From assembly GCA_965243245.1 (NCBI GenBank), contig OZ251536.1, positions 1,550,001 to 1,614,000 on the forward strand: 64,000 nt of DNA, given 5' to 3'. The position numbers and the translations under genes are program-made. Shown here piece after piece: positions 43,828 to 51,927 of this stretch. Each line of letters starts with the position of its first letter. Position 1 is the first letter of the stretch. The DNA comes from JAYQKL01 sp965243245 (GTDB taxonomy: Bacteria; Pseudomonadota; Alphaproteobacteria; RS24). Under the pieces are notes generated by a model. It worked only from the letters and a program-made list of their open reading frames with translations. It had not been told where the DNA came from and did no database searches.

Positions 43828-46230
43828 TTAGGTTTTTTCTACGAAATTATCCAAGACTTTTTTAACGCCTGCTTTGTCAAATTTGACGGTGATTTTATTG
43901 CCATCAATTGCCTCAATTTGCCCATAGCCGAATTTTTGGTGAAAAATTCGCTCACCGCGGTTGAATTTCTTTGCATCTGATGAGGTCTTTGTTGCGGCTG
44001 CCGAAAGGGTCATTGGAGAGGAAGGCTTTTTATTGGCAAAATGTTTTTGAGCCCGTTGCCATCCGGGGCTAGAATAGCCGCCATCGTCAAAAGATTTGAA
44101 ATTATTGCTGAACTGGTTCCGGTCAAGAGAATGATTTGATGCCTCATGGGTTTCTGGGGCGGCGATTTCGACATGGTTTTCAGGTAACTCATCAATAAAC
44201 CGAGAGGCTATACTAGATTGCCATTGCCCATGAATACGCCGATTGCCCGCAAAAGAGATGATAGCGTTTTTTTTGGCGCGGGTTAAGCCGACATATGCTA
44301 AACGCCGCTCTTCTTCTAATGCCCGTTCGCCGCTTTCATCGAGGCTCCGCTGGTTTGGGAACACACCTTCTTCCCAGCCCGGCAAAAATACAGTTTCAAA
44401 CTCAAGCCCCTTAGCAGCGTGCAAGGTCATGAGAGACACTTTATCAGTTGCGTCATCTTCGGTGTTTTCCATGACGAGCGAGACATGTTCGAGATACGCA
44501 CCAAGCGATTGGAAATCTTCCATTGAGCGCACAAGCTCTTTTAAGTTTTCAAGTTTACCCGGCGCGTCAGGCAATTTATCTACTTGCAACATATGGGTAT
44601 AGCCACTTTCATCCAGCACAAGTTTGGCAAGTTCATTATGTGGTATCTGGTTTTTCTTTTCGCGCCAACGGTTCACACGCCCGACAAAAGCCGTCAAAGA
44701 TTTGCGCGCAGCTGGCTTTAATTCTTCGGAGTCAATAATGATAGATGCGACACGAAATAATGATATATTTTGTGCGCGGGCGACTTTGTGCAAAATTTGC
44801 AAAGTGACATTACCAAGTCCGCGTCTTGGTTTGTTGCAAATCCGTTCAAAGGCAAGATCATCGTCAATTTGTGCAATGAGCCGAAAATAAGCATTAGCAT
44901 CTCTAATTTCAGCCCGTTCATAAAACCGTGGCCCGCCGATAACACGATAAGGAATGGCGCAGGTGATAAAGCGTTCTTCAAATTCGCGCATTTGGAATGA
45001 AGCACGCACCAAGACAGCCATTTCATTCAATTTTTGGTTTTTGCGGTGAAACTCTTCTATATTATCGCTGGTCAGCCGCGCTTCTTGCACACCATCCCAT
45101 ATACTACGTATTTTAACCTTTTCGCCTTCATTGTCTTTTGTGTAAAGGGTTTTGCCTAAGCGATTTTTATTGGTGGCAATTAATCCCGATGCCGCGCCTA
45201 GAATATGACTTGTCGAGCGGTAATTGCGCTCTAGCCGAATGGTTTTAGCGCCGGGGAAATCTTTTTCAAAACGTAAGATATTGTCTATCTCTGCCCCGCG
45301 CCAGCCATAGATAGACTGATCATCATCCCCCACACAGCAAATATTGCCATGCCCTTGTGCCAATAACCGCAACCATAAATATTGTACAGTATTGGTATCT
45401 TGATACTCATCCACCAGCATATGTTGGAAGCGGTTTTGATATTGGGTTAAAATATCATTATTTTCTTGCAATAGGCGTAAACATTCCATGAGCAGGTCGC
45501 CAAAATCCGCCGCATTGAGAATTTTGAGACGGTGCTGATATTGACGATATATTTTGCCGCCTAATCCATCGGCAAAAATTGCGGCTTCTGTATCGGGTAA
45601 TTTATCTGGCTGCCAGCCACGGTTTTTCCATCTATCGACAAAGCCCGCCATTTGACGCGCAGGCCAGCGTTTTTCATCTATGCCTTCGGCTTGTAGTAAT
45701 TGCTTGAGAAGGCGGAGCTGGTCATCGGCATTCAAAATGGTAAAATCAGAGCGCAAATCAACCAATTCGGCATGACGGCGCAGAATTTTGGCTGAAATAG
45801 AGTGAAAAGTACCCATCCAATGCATTTCTTCAACATTTTCGCCAACGAGTTCCATCACCCTCATTTTCATTTCACGGGCGGCTTTATTGGTAAAAGTGAC
45901 GGCCAAAAACTGGTTCGGCCATGCCTGATGAGTGGTAATTTTATGCGCAATACGTGTCGTTAGCACTCTGGTTTTGCCAGTGCCGGCACCAGCCAAGACC
46001 AGAAGCGAGCCATCGGGTGCCACAACAGCCGTGCGCTGGGCTTCGTTCATCTGCGTCATGCTTGCTTGAAGCTTCGGGCTTGCTTGAAGCTTCGGGGGTG
46101 GCGTGCCATCCATAGTCGGTTGCTGGTGCTGGCTTTGCGCACGCGCACGCTCTGAAATCGACATTTCAGACTCATTTTTTAAATCAGGAATGCCTAAATC
46201 AAAAACATCATCAACTGGGTCGGTACTCAT
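43828..46230 (-). CDS. uvrD: ATP-dependent DNA helicase UvrD/PcrA (superfamily 1)
   Basis: This is a 3'-5' helicase of nucleotide-excision and mismatch repair. All SF1 motifs are present: LNEAQRTAV (Q), AGAGTGKTRVLTTRIA (Walker A), FTNKAAREM (Ia), VDEYQDTN (II), GDDDQSIYGWRGA (III), LERNYRST (IV), VSLMTLHAAKGLEFETVFLPGWEEG (V, split over 20), YVGLTRAKK (VI), and the C-terminal PcrA-type FHQKFGYGQIEAIDG domain. The N terminus carries about 60 residues ahead of the fold, with a duplicated KLQASP unit. The C terminus is complete although the next gene is truncated at its stop. Confidence 0.95.
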   Translation of the reverse strand: MSTDPVDDVFDLGIPDLKNESEMSISERARAQSQHQQPTMDGTPPPKLQASPKLQASMTQMNEAQRTAVVAPDGSLLVLAGAGTGKTRVLTTRIAHKITTHQAWPNQFLAVTFTNKAAREMKMRVMELVGENVEEMHWMGTFHSISAKILRRHAELVDLRSDFTILNADDQLRLLKQLLQAEGIDEKRWPARQMAGFVDRWKNRGWQPDKLPDTEAAIFADGLGGKIYRQYQHRLKILNAADFGDLLMECLRLLQENNDILTQYQNRFQHMLVDEYQDTNTVQYLWLRLLAQGHGNICCVGDDDQSIYGWRGAEIDNILRFEKDFPGAKTIRLERNYRSTSHILGAASGLIATNKNRLGKTLYTKDNEGEKVKIRSIWDGVQEARLTSDNIEEFHRKNQKLNEMAVLVRASFQMREFEERFITCAIPYRVIGGPRFYERAEIRDANAYFRLIAQIDDDLAFERICNKPRRGLGNVTLQILHKVARAQNISLFRVASIIIDSEELKPAARKSLTAFVGRVNRWREKKNQIPHNELAKLVLDESGYTHMLQVDKLPDAPGKLENLKELVRSMEDFQSLGAYLEHVSLVMENTEDDATDKVSLMTLHAAKGLEFETVFLPGWEEGVFPNQRSLDESGERALEEERRLAYVGLTRAKKNAIISFAGNRRIHGQWQSSIASRFIDELPENHVEIAAPETHEASNHSLDRNQFSNNFKSFDDGGYSSPGWQRAQKHFANKKPSSPMTLSAAATKTSSDAKKFNRGERIFHQKFGYGQIEAIDGNKITVKFDKAGVKKVLDNFVEKT
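46060..46095. repeat. 18-bp tandem duplication near the uvrD N terminus
   Basis: GCTTGCTTGAAGCTTCGG is present twice, perfectly, and encodes the duplicated hexapeptide in PPKLQASPKLQAS, immediately ahead of the Q motif of the helicase. It is in frame. Confidence 0.9.
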
Positions 46231-46351
46231 TTTTTCCTCGTGATTCTCATGCTACTATAGCACGGACCCGCAAGGGCTTTTAGCTACTTATAATAGTTGT
46301 TATAAAATAATATATAATGCCATCACGGTTTAAAATAAACGGGTGAAAAAA

Positions 46352-47734
46352 ATGTCACAAGCCGAACAACAAACAGGATATGAAGCCCTTGCGGCTCATT
46401 TTGCGGATGCCTATTCAGCCGCGCCCGCGGTGCGCGAGCAACATTGCCGAGGTGAAGCCTATCAACAAATTTTACCGCCTGATGCCGTGGTTTTCGCAAC
46501 CACCACGCAAGACGTTATCACGGCGGTGAAAATCTGTGCCAAGCATAAAATTCCGATCATTGCCTATGGGAGCGGCACGTCGCTTGAAGGACATTTGAAC
46601 GCTGTTTTGGGCGGCGTTAGTCTCGATTTAACGGGCCTGGATAAAATTCTGGATGTTCGCCCACAAGACATGGATGTATGCGTGCAGGCGGGGGTGACGC
46701 GCAAGCAGTTAAATGCGTTTATCCGCGATAAGGGATTGTTTTTTCCAATAGACCCGGGCGCGGATGCCTCTTTGGGCGGGATGTGTGCCACGCGCGCCTC
46801 TGGCACAAATGCGGTGCGTTACGGCACGATGAAAGAAAATGTGCTTAATGTTACGGCTGTCATGGCGGATGGGTCTGTTGTGACGACGGGCAAGCGGGCG
46901 CGCAAATCGGCGGCGGGTTATGATCTGACGCACTTATTGATCGGTTCTGAGGGCACGCTTGGCATTATTACGCAAGTGACTTTGCGGTTGCATGGTATTC
47001 CAGAAACCATTGCGTCAGCTATTTGTGCGTTTGATAGTCTTAGCGGTGCGGTGCAGACGGCCATGGAAACCATTCAGTTTGGTATTCGTGTGGCGCGTAT
47101 TGAGTTACTGGATGGACTTACGATTAAGGCGGTTAATCATTATTCGAAGCTTTCTTTAGCTGAAGTACCGCATTTATTTATGGAGTTCCACGGCTCGCAA
47201 ACGAGCGTTTGTGAGCAAAGCGAGCGGGTTGCGCAATTGGCGGCGGGTAATGGTGGGTCAGGATTTGACTGGGCGACGCGCACAGAAGATCGCAATCGCT
47301 TGTGGCAGGCACGCCATGACACTTATTATGCAACGCGTGCGATGGCGCCAAAAAAAGATAGTTTCAGCACTGATATATGCGTGCCGATTTCTCATCTTGT
47401 TGCCTGTATTGAAGAAACCTATCAAGACATTAAGGAATTGGATTTATGTGCTTCGATTGTTGGTCATGTTGGGGATGGTAATTTTCATGTTATTATTTTG
47501 GTTGATGGGGATAATTTGGTTGAGGTTGAAAAAACAAAGATTTTCAATGATCGCCTTATTGCACGTGCTTTGAAATTTGATGGCACTTGTACGGGCGAGC
47601 ATGGTATTGGGATGGGTAAAATGACTTATCTTGAACAGGAAATGGGGCATGGGGTGGCGTTCATGCGGGCTATTAAACGCGCGTTTGACCCTGATAATAT
47701 TCTTAATCCGGGCAAAATTTTCACGCTAGATTAG
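46352..47734 (+). CDS. FAD-linked oxidase, D-lactate dehydrogenase (cytochrome)/GlcD type
   Basis: This flavoprotein has a PCMH-type FAD domain (PIIAYGSGTSLEGHLNAV, then PGADASLGGMCATRASGTNA and LLIGSEGTLGIITQVTL) and the FAD-oxidase C-terminal domain (VGHVGDGNFHV and GEHGIGMGKMTYLEQEM). Relatives oxidise D-lactate, glycolate or D-2-hydroxy acids and pass electrons to cytochrome c or quinone. Alone, without glcE/glcF, it is closer to the Dld type. ATG 46352 is preferred; an in-frame GTG at 46343 would add three residues. It is flanked by minus-strand uvrD and the RHH gene. The stop codon lies inside a tandem repeat. Confidence 0.9.
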   Translation: MSQAEQQTGYEALAAHFADAYSAAPAVREQHCRGEAYQQILPPDAVVFATTTQDVITAVKICAKHKIPIIAYGSGTSLEGHLNAVLGGVSLDLTGLDKILDVRPQDMDVCVQAGVTRKQLNAFIRDKGLFFPIDPGADASLGGMCATRASGTNAVRYGTMKENVLNVTAVMADGSVVTTGKRARKSAAGYDLTHLLIGSEGTLGIITQVTLRLHGIPETIASAICAFDSLSGAVQTAMETIQFGIRVARIELLDGLTIKAVNHYSKLSLAEVPHLFMEFHGSQTSVCEQSERVAQLAAGNGGSGFDWATRTEDRNRLWQARHDTYYATRAMAPKKDSFSTDICVPISHLVACIEETYQDIKELDLCASIVGHVGDGNFHVIILVDGDNLVEVEKTKIFNDRLIARALKFDGTCTGEHGIGMGKMTYLEQEMGHGVAFMRAIKRAFDPDNILNPGKIFTLD

Positions 47735-47779
47735 AGTTAGATTAGGGCTGGATTAGAGCTAGATTAGAGCTAGATTAAA
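47724..47779. repeat. 11-12-bp tandem repeat over the oxidase stop codon
   Basis: About five units of CTAGATTAGAG type (variants GTTAGATTAGGG, CTGGATTAGAG) begin at the last codons of the FAD-linked oxidase and run to within a few bases of the RHH gene end. Each unit contains a TAG in the frame used or in a neighbouring frame, so the true stop (47732-47734) is backed up by further stops. Confidence 0.88.
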
Positions 47780-47782
47780 AAC

Positions 47783-48010
47783 TCATGAGGCGTTGTTATT
47801 TTGGCGATACCATTTTAGCACATAGACTCGGATGGCTGATGAGAGCGAGGCTTTGCGGCTTTTGGCATCTATTTGGGCAATTAACGAAGATATGGATACG
47901 CATTGGACTTTAGCAATTTCCCCCAGAGCCACCCAAAATGGTGTTTCCAACGATATGCTTGTTGCATGACCGGCAATGGTGATCGAACGCTTTTCTGGTT
48001 TGCTTGACAC
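47783..48010 (-). CDS. Ribbon-helix-helix domain protein (75 residues)
   Basis: This is a small protein with the RHH pattern: a beta strand KRSITIAGHATSISL, helix A (ETPFWVALGEIAKVQ), a turn (CVSISSLIAQID), and a further helix SSAIRVYVLKWYR. It resembles the RHH_4 family common in alphaproteobacteria, probably a small DNA-binding protein; no target is known here. The GTG start at 48010 overlaps the fumC stop (TAGTG), so its translation is likely coupled to fumC. I consider the gene real because the frame keeps a full domain. Confidence 0.85.
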   Translation of the reverse strand: MSSKPEKRSITIAGHATSISLETPFWVALGEIAKVQCVSISSLIAQIDAKSRKASLSSAIRVYVLKWYRQNNNAS

Positions 48011-49446
48011 TATTTTGGCGTAATCATGTCCTGAGGGCGCACCGCAGCGTCAAATTCTTCATCGGTTACATATCCGCCGCCCACCGCCTCATCGCGCAAA
48101 GTCGTCCCATTTTTATGCGCCGCCTTGGCAATCGCCGTGGCATTGTCATAGCCAATGCTTGGGGCAAGGGCTGTCACTAACATTAAGGAGCGTTGCACCA
48201 GAGCCTCGATGTTTTTTTCATTCGCTTGGATACCCACAACACAATTATCCGTGAAGCTGACGACACCCTCGCCTAGCAATTTAATCGATTGTAATAGATT
48301 ATAAGCCATAACCGGCTTAAATACATTCAGCTCCATGTGTCCTTGCGAACCAGCAAATGTGATAGTGGTGTGATTGCCCATAAGCTGTGCGCAAACCATG
48401 GTTATAGCTTCGCATTGTGTTGGGTTGACCTTGCCCGGCATAATAGATGAACCGGGCTCATTTTCGGGCAAATTTAACTCGCCCAAACCAGAGCGCGGGC
48501 CAGAGCCAAGCAGCCGAATATCATTGGCGATTTTATAAATCGAAACGCTAACAGTATTCAACATGCCAGACATTTCAACAAAAGCATCATGTGCCGCCAG
48601 AGCTTCAAACTTGTTTGGTGCTGTAACAAAATCAAGTTTGGTGTAATCAGCCACCTCGCTCGCAAAGGCTTCGGCAAAGCCGGGCTTGGCATTCAGTCCT
48701 GTGCCTACGGCCGTGCCCCCTTGTGCCAATTGCAATAAACGCGGCAGAGATGTTTTTATGCGCTCAATAGCGTATTTTAACTGTGTCGCATAGCCAGAAA
48801 ATTCCTGCCCCAATGTTAATGGGGTGGCATCTTGTAAATGTGTGCGCCCGATTTTGACAATCTTTGCAAATGCGTTTGATTTTTCCTCTAATGCTTTGTG
48901 TAAATGTTCCAGTTGAGGGAGTAGCTTATTATGCACTTCTTCGGCGGCGGCAATATGCATAGCTGTTGGGAAAGTGTCATTGGAAGATTGGCTACGATTG
49001 CAATGGTCGTTTGGATGGACGGGCTCTTTGGTTCCCATTGTGCCGTTTAGAATTTCAATGGCGCGATTTGAGATGACTTCATTGGCGTTCATATTGCTTT
49101 GTGTTCCAGAGCCTGTTTGCCAGACTTTGAGGGGGAAATGATCATTGAGTTTGCCTTGTGCGACTTCGGTTGCCGCTTCGACGATGGCCACGCCGATTTT
49201 TTTTTCAAGATTGTCAAGCTTCATATTAGCAAGTGCTGCGGCGCGTTTAACAATGCCAAGGGCGCGCACAAGAGGCACTGGCATGAGCTCGCTGCCGATT
49301 TTGAAATTACTTAAAGAACGCTGTGTCTGTGCGCCCCAATATTTATCTGCTTGGACTTCAAGCGGACCAAAGCTGTCTGTTTCTGTGCGCGTTGCGTTAG
49401 GCTTTGCATTAGACTTTGCATTAGACTTTGCGTTAGACTTTGTCAT
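48010..49446 (-). CDS. fumC: Class II fumarate hydratase
   Basis: FumC interconverts fumarate and malate in the TCA cycle without an iron-sulfur cluster. It shows GSGTQSNMNANEVISNRA, HPNDHCNRSQSSNDTFPTA, GRTHLQDATPLTLGQEF, and the superfamily signature GSSIMPGKVNPTQ with its catalytic serine loop. The fold begins near TETDSFGPLEVQADKYWGAQ; before it lies a lysine/asparagine-rich leader of KSNA units from a 12-bp repeat. The small RHH gene is coupled to its 3' end, and sspB and ssrA lie upstream on the same strand. Confidence 0.95.
   Translation of the reverse strand: MTKSNAKSNAKSNAKPNATRTETDSFGPLEVQADKYWGAQTQRSLSNFKIGSELMPVPLVRALGIVKRAAALANMKLDNLEKKIGVAIVEAATEVAQGKLNDHFPLKVWQTGSGTQSNMNANEVISNRAIEILNGTMGTKEPVHPNDHCNRSQSSNDTFPTAMHIAAAEEVHNKLLPQLEHLHKALEEKSNAFAKIVKIGRTHLQDATPLTLGQEFSGYATQLKYAIERIKTSLPRLLQLAQGGTAVGTGLNAKPGFAEAFASEVADYTKLDFVTAPNKFEALAAHDAFVEMSGMLNTVSVSIYKIANDIRLLGSGPRSGLGELNLPENEPGSSIMPGKVNPTQCEAITMVCAQLMGNHTTITFAGSQGHMELNVFKPVMAYNLLQSIKLLGEGVVSFTDNCVVGIQANEKNIEALVQRSLMLVTALAPSIGYDNATAIAKAAHKNGTTLRDEAVGGGYVTDEEFDAAVRPQDMITPK
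49395..49442. repeat. 12-bp tandem repeat in the fumC 5' end
   Basis: Four units of TTAGACTTTGCA type (the last degenerate, with GGC in place of GAC) directly follow the fumC start codon on the minus strand and encode KSNA, KSNA, KSNA, KPNA. The array is in frame and lies entirely before the conserved fold. Confidence 0.9.
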
Positions 49447-49537
49447 TATCCAGTTTCTTTTTTTAATGAGCCAAAAATTTGTTCTGGGTTAGCATGCCTT
49501 AGCCCTAAATCCAAGAGTTAAGGGATCGGTCTTATGG

Positions 49538-50083
49538 CTAGCTATCATCTTTATTTTTTCTGAATGCGTCGAGGTCCACGACATCACTTTCTTTTGTGCC
49601 GTTTGTTTTTTGAGTTATTTCAGTGTTTTGTGCATGGGTGCGCATAATATGAACATCCTCGTCAATTGTATCCAGCATATCCAATGTTTCGAGCGCCTCG
49701 GTTGAGAGCAATGGGTCATTTGCGGCTTGCTCATCATCAAACATCAAACCAAAGCTCACCGAGGGGTCATAGAACCGTGTCAAGGCTTCGAACGGCACGA
49801 TCAGGGTTTCAGCTATCTGATTAAAGCTCAGGCGAACTGTAAAGTGATCATTCATCACGGTCAGGTCTTCAAATTGGTTTTGCAACACAATCGTCATTTC
49901 ATTCGGGTGTGTTTTGCGCAAGCCATCAGAGATCACCACGCCCGGCGCGCCTGTTGCAAATGAAATATAAAAATGATGGTCTCCGGGCAGACCATTTTTA
50001 GTTGTTTCCAGCATAACGTCTCGCACGACTTGCCTGAGGGCATTTTGTGCGCGCGTGGCGTATCCGAAATGATCTTTACTCAT
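49538..50083 (-). CDS. sspB: SspB family ClpXP adaptor (alpha type)
   Basis: SspB tethers ssrA-tagged, stalled translation products to the ClpXP protease. The protein opens MSKDHFGYATRAQNALRQVV, has the SspB beta-barrel segments HHFYISFATGAPGVVIS, MTIVLQNQFEDLTV and FTVRLSFNQIAETLIVPF, and a flexible acidic linker. It ends with a ClpX-binding-type tail VVDLDAFRKN. ATG 50083 is preferred over an ATG 12 bp earlier because GGAG is placed six bases ahead of it. The gene is directly downstream of ssrA on the same strand, so the tag and its adaptor are neighbours. Confidence 0.9.
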   Translation of the reverse strand: MSKDHFGYATRAQNALRQVVRDVMLETTKNGLPGDHHFYISFATGAPGVVISDGLRKTHPNEMTIVLQNQFEDLTVMNDHFTVRLSFNQIAETLIVPFEALTRFYDPSVSFGLMFDDEQAANDPLLSTEALETLDMLDTIDEDVHIMRTHAQNTEITQKTNGTKESDVVDLDAFRKNKDDS

Positions 50084-50099
50084 GTAGCACTCCAAAAAG

Positions 50100-50405
50100 A
50101 AAGTGGAAGGCTTCTGTTGCCGGGTGCCTTCCGAACCCCGCCTTAACCTGCGACGGCTAAGGGCTTAGATGAAGACTGGCACTGCTAGGCAGCGACAGCG
50201 ACTTCCGCATAGTTGTCATTTGCAACTAAAAACAGCCCGATAACGGTGGTACAATACCGAGCGACGGCACCAACTTTTACACCCTCGTCGATCCTATTTC
50301 GCCCCCATAAACTAGCTGGGCTATGGTGGAGGCGCCGGGTACTGCCCCCGGGTCCGAATGGTTTATTACGAAGACCGTGTATCGCTATAGTCGGCAAGCC
50401 GACAG
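50100..50405 (-). ncRNA. ssrA: tmRNA, circularly permuted two-piece form (ssrA)
   Basis: On the minus strand the order is acceptor piece, spacer, coding piece, as in alphaproteobacterial permuted tmRNA. The acceptor piece has a T-arm-like CGGACCCGGGGGCAGTACCCG and ends CGCCTCCACCA, with CCA at 50326-50324. A 17-nt spacer follows, then the coding piece starts GGGGGCGAAATAGGATCGACG at 50306; its GGGGGCG pairs with CGCCTCC. The tag frame runs 50223-50185: resume codon GCA, peptide ANDNYAEVAVAA, stop TAG. A pseudoknot/hairpin with GGAAGGC and GCCTTCC closes the 3' end. A -10-like TATATT lies at 50415-50410. The outer ends are approximate. Confidence 0.93.
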
Positions 50406-50513
50406 GTGTAATATAGACTATTTTTATCTAAATTTACAGGGGTTGTGTGATAGATTGTGGACGAATTGCAAAAAACTAGTGACTAAATGAGAATCTTCTT
50501 TAATTTGACAGCT

Positions 50514-51323
50514 ATGAGACAGTATTTGAATTTATTGCAACGGGTTTTGGATGAGGGCGTCAGGCGCGAAGATCGTACTGGCACGGGTACGCTAAGTGTG
50601 TTTGGGCATCAGATGCGATTTGATTTATCGTCGGGGTTTCCACTTTTAACAACAAAAAAGTTACATTTAAAATCCATTATTCACGAGCTTTTATGGTTCA
50701 TTTCGGGGGACACGAATATTGCTTATTTGAAGGAGAATGGTGTTTCTATTTGGGATGACTGGGCGGATGAAAATGGCGAGCTGGGACCGGTTTATGGCAA
50801 GCAATGGCGCAGCTGGGAGACCACAGGCAAAGAGCAAATAGACCAGATAAAACGGCTGGTGGAAGGTCTGAAAAGCAATCCTTTCTCGCGGCGACATATT
50901 GTGACGGCTTGGAATCCAGCAGATGTTGAAAAAATGGCATTACCGCCTTGTCATTGTCTGTTTCAGTTTTATATCGCGCCCGGTAAAAATGGGCGTACGC
51001 GTTTAAGTTGTCAGCTTTATCAACGCTCGGCTGATATTTTTCTTGGGGTACCGTTTAATATCGCCTCTTATGCTTTGCTGACCATGATGCTGGCACAGAT
51101 ATGCGCTCTGGAGGCTGGAGACTTTGTGCATACATTGGGTGATGCGCATATTTATCTCACGCATCTTGAGCAAACCCATGAGCAATTATCTCGCACACCA
51201 ACAGCCTTGCCGATGATGCGATTTGATCCAGCAATCAAAAATTTATTTGACTTTACCTATGATAGTTTTGTGCTTGAAGGCTATGAGGCTCAGCCGACTA
51301 TTTCAGCCCCGATTGCTGTTTAG
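50514..51323 (+). CDS. thyA: Thymidylate synthase
   Basis: ThyA methylates dUMP to dTMP using methylenetetrahydrofolate, producing dihydrofolate for the next gene's enzyme. Conserved parts are EDRTGTGTLSVFGHQMRFDL, TTKKLHLKSIIHELLWF, YGKQWRSW, the catalytic cysteine loop ALPPCHCLFQFYI, LYQRSADIFLGVPFNIASY and DAHIYLTHLEQ. ATG 50514 gives the canonical MRQYLNLLQRVLDEG start; an in-frame ATG at 50487 would add nine residues. folA follows after 9 bp with a GGAG site, so the two form a thyA-folA operon. Confidence 0.96.
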   Translation: MRQYLNLLQRVLDEGVRREDRTGTGTLSVFGHQMRFDLSSGFPLLTTKKLHLKSIIHELLWFISGDTNIAYLKENGVSIWDDWADENGELGPVYGKQWRSWETTGKEQIDQIKRLVEGLKSNPFSRRHIVTAWNPADVEKMALPPCHCLFQFYIAPGKNGRTRLSCQLYQRSADIFLGVPFNIASYALLTMMLAQICALEAGDFVHTLGDAHIYLTHLEQTHEQLSRTPTALPMMRFDPAIKNLFDFTYDSFVLEGYEAQPTISAPIAV

Positions 51324-51332
51324 GAGATCACT

Positions 51333-51914
51333 ATGCAAAATTCCGCTATTCAAATTACAATGATTATGGCGGTGGCGCAAAACGGCGTTATTGGCAAAAA
51401 TAATAATATGCCTTGGGAGTTGCCTTCTGATTTGAAACATTTTAAGCAAATTACGTCGGGGCATGCGGTTGTGATGGGGCGTAAAACCTTTGAAAGTATT
51501 GGCTGCGCCTTACCTGAACGGCTGAATATTGTTATGACGCGTGATGCAAGTTTTGCCGCAAATAGTTGCACGATGGCGGCAACACTAAAGGATGCTACTA
51601 TGAAGGCACAGGCGGCAGGTTATGAAGAATTAATGGTGATGGGGGGGGGTGAGATTTACCGTTTGTTTGAGCCTTTTGCTACGCGGGTTATCCTTACCGA
51701 GGTACAGGCGTGCCCCGAGGGGGACACGTATTTTACTTTTCAAAACCCGGGTGACTGGCAAGAAACTCCCCGCATTCCTCAGCCTGCCACGACAAAAGAC
51801 AGTGCTGATATGGTTTTTTTGACGTTTGAACGCCGCACTGAACGCGGCACTGAACGCGGCACTGAACGCGGCACTGAACGCGGCACTGAACGCGGCACTG
51901 AACGCCGCGCTTAA
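51333..51914 (+). CDS. folA: Dihydrofolate reductase with repeat-derived C-terminal tail
   Basis: DHFR regenerates tetrahydrofolate after ThyA. Signatures are MIMAVAQNGVIGKNNNMPWE, LPSDLKHFKQIT, VVMGRKTFESIG and VMGGGEIYRLF, with LTEVQACPEGDTYF near the end of the fold. The enzyme core ends near residue 165 (MVFLTFE). After that come 28 residues made of seven 4-residue units (ERRT, five ERGT, ERRA) from a 12-bp tandem repeat that runs up to the stop. A nine-G run (51641-51649) encodes the conserved GGG of the NADPH loop. Confidence 0.95.
   Translation: MQNSAIQITMIMAVAQNGVIGKNNNMPWELPSDLKHFKQITSGHAVVMGRKTFESIGCALPERLNIVMTRDASFAANSCTMAATLKDATMKAQAAGYEELMVMGGGEIYRLFEPFATRVILTEVQACPEGDTYFTFQNPGDWQETPRIPQPATTKDSADMVFLTFERRTERGTERGTERGTERGTERGTERRA
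51828..51911. repeat. Seven 12-bp tandem repeats in the folA 3' end
   Basis: The unit GAACGCGGCACT occurs five times without mismatch, flanked by one variant copy on each side (GAACGCCGCACT and GAACGCCGCGCT), and is followed directly by the stop codon. It is in frame. The reverse strand is also open across the array, giving a false reading frame with AAFS repeats. Confidence 0.95.
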
Positions 51915-51927
51915 TGTTGCCTTTAGC

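Noticed and set aside
50185..50397. Minus-strand 70-codon ORF ending NDNYAEVAVAA
   Set aside because: Only the last 12 codons are translated, as the tmRNA tag; the upstream part is structural tmRNA.
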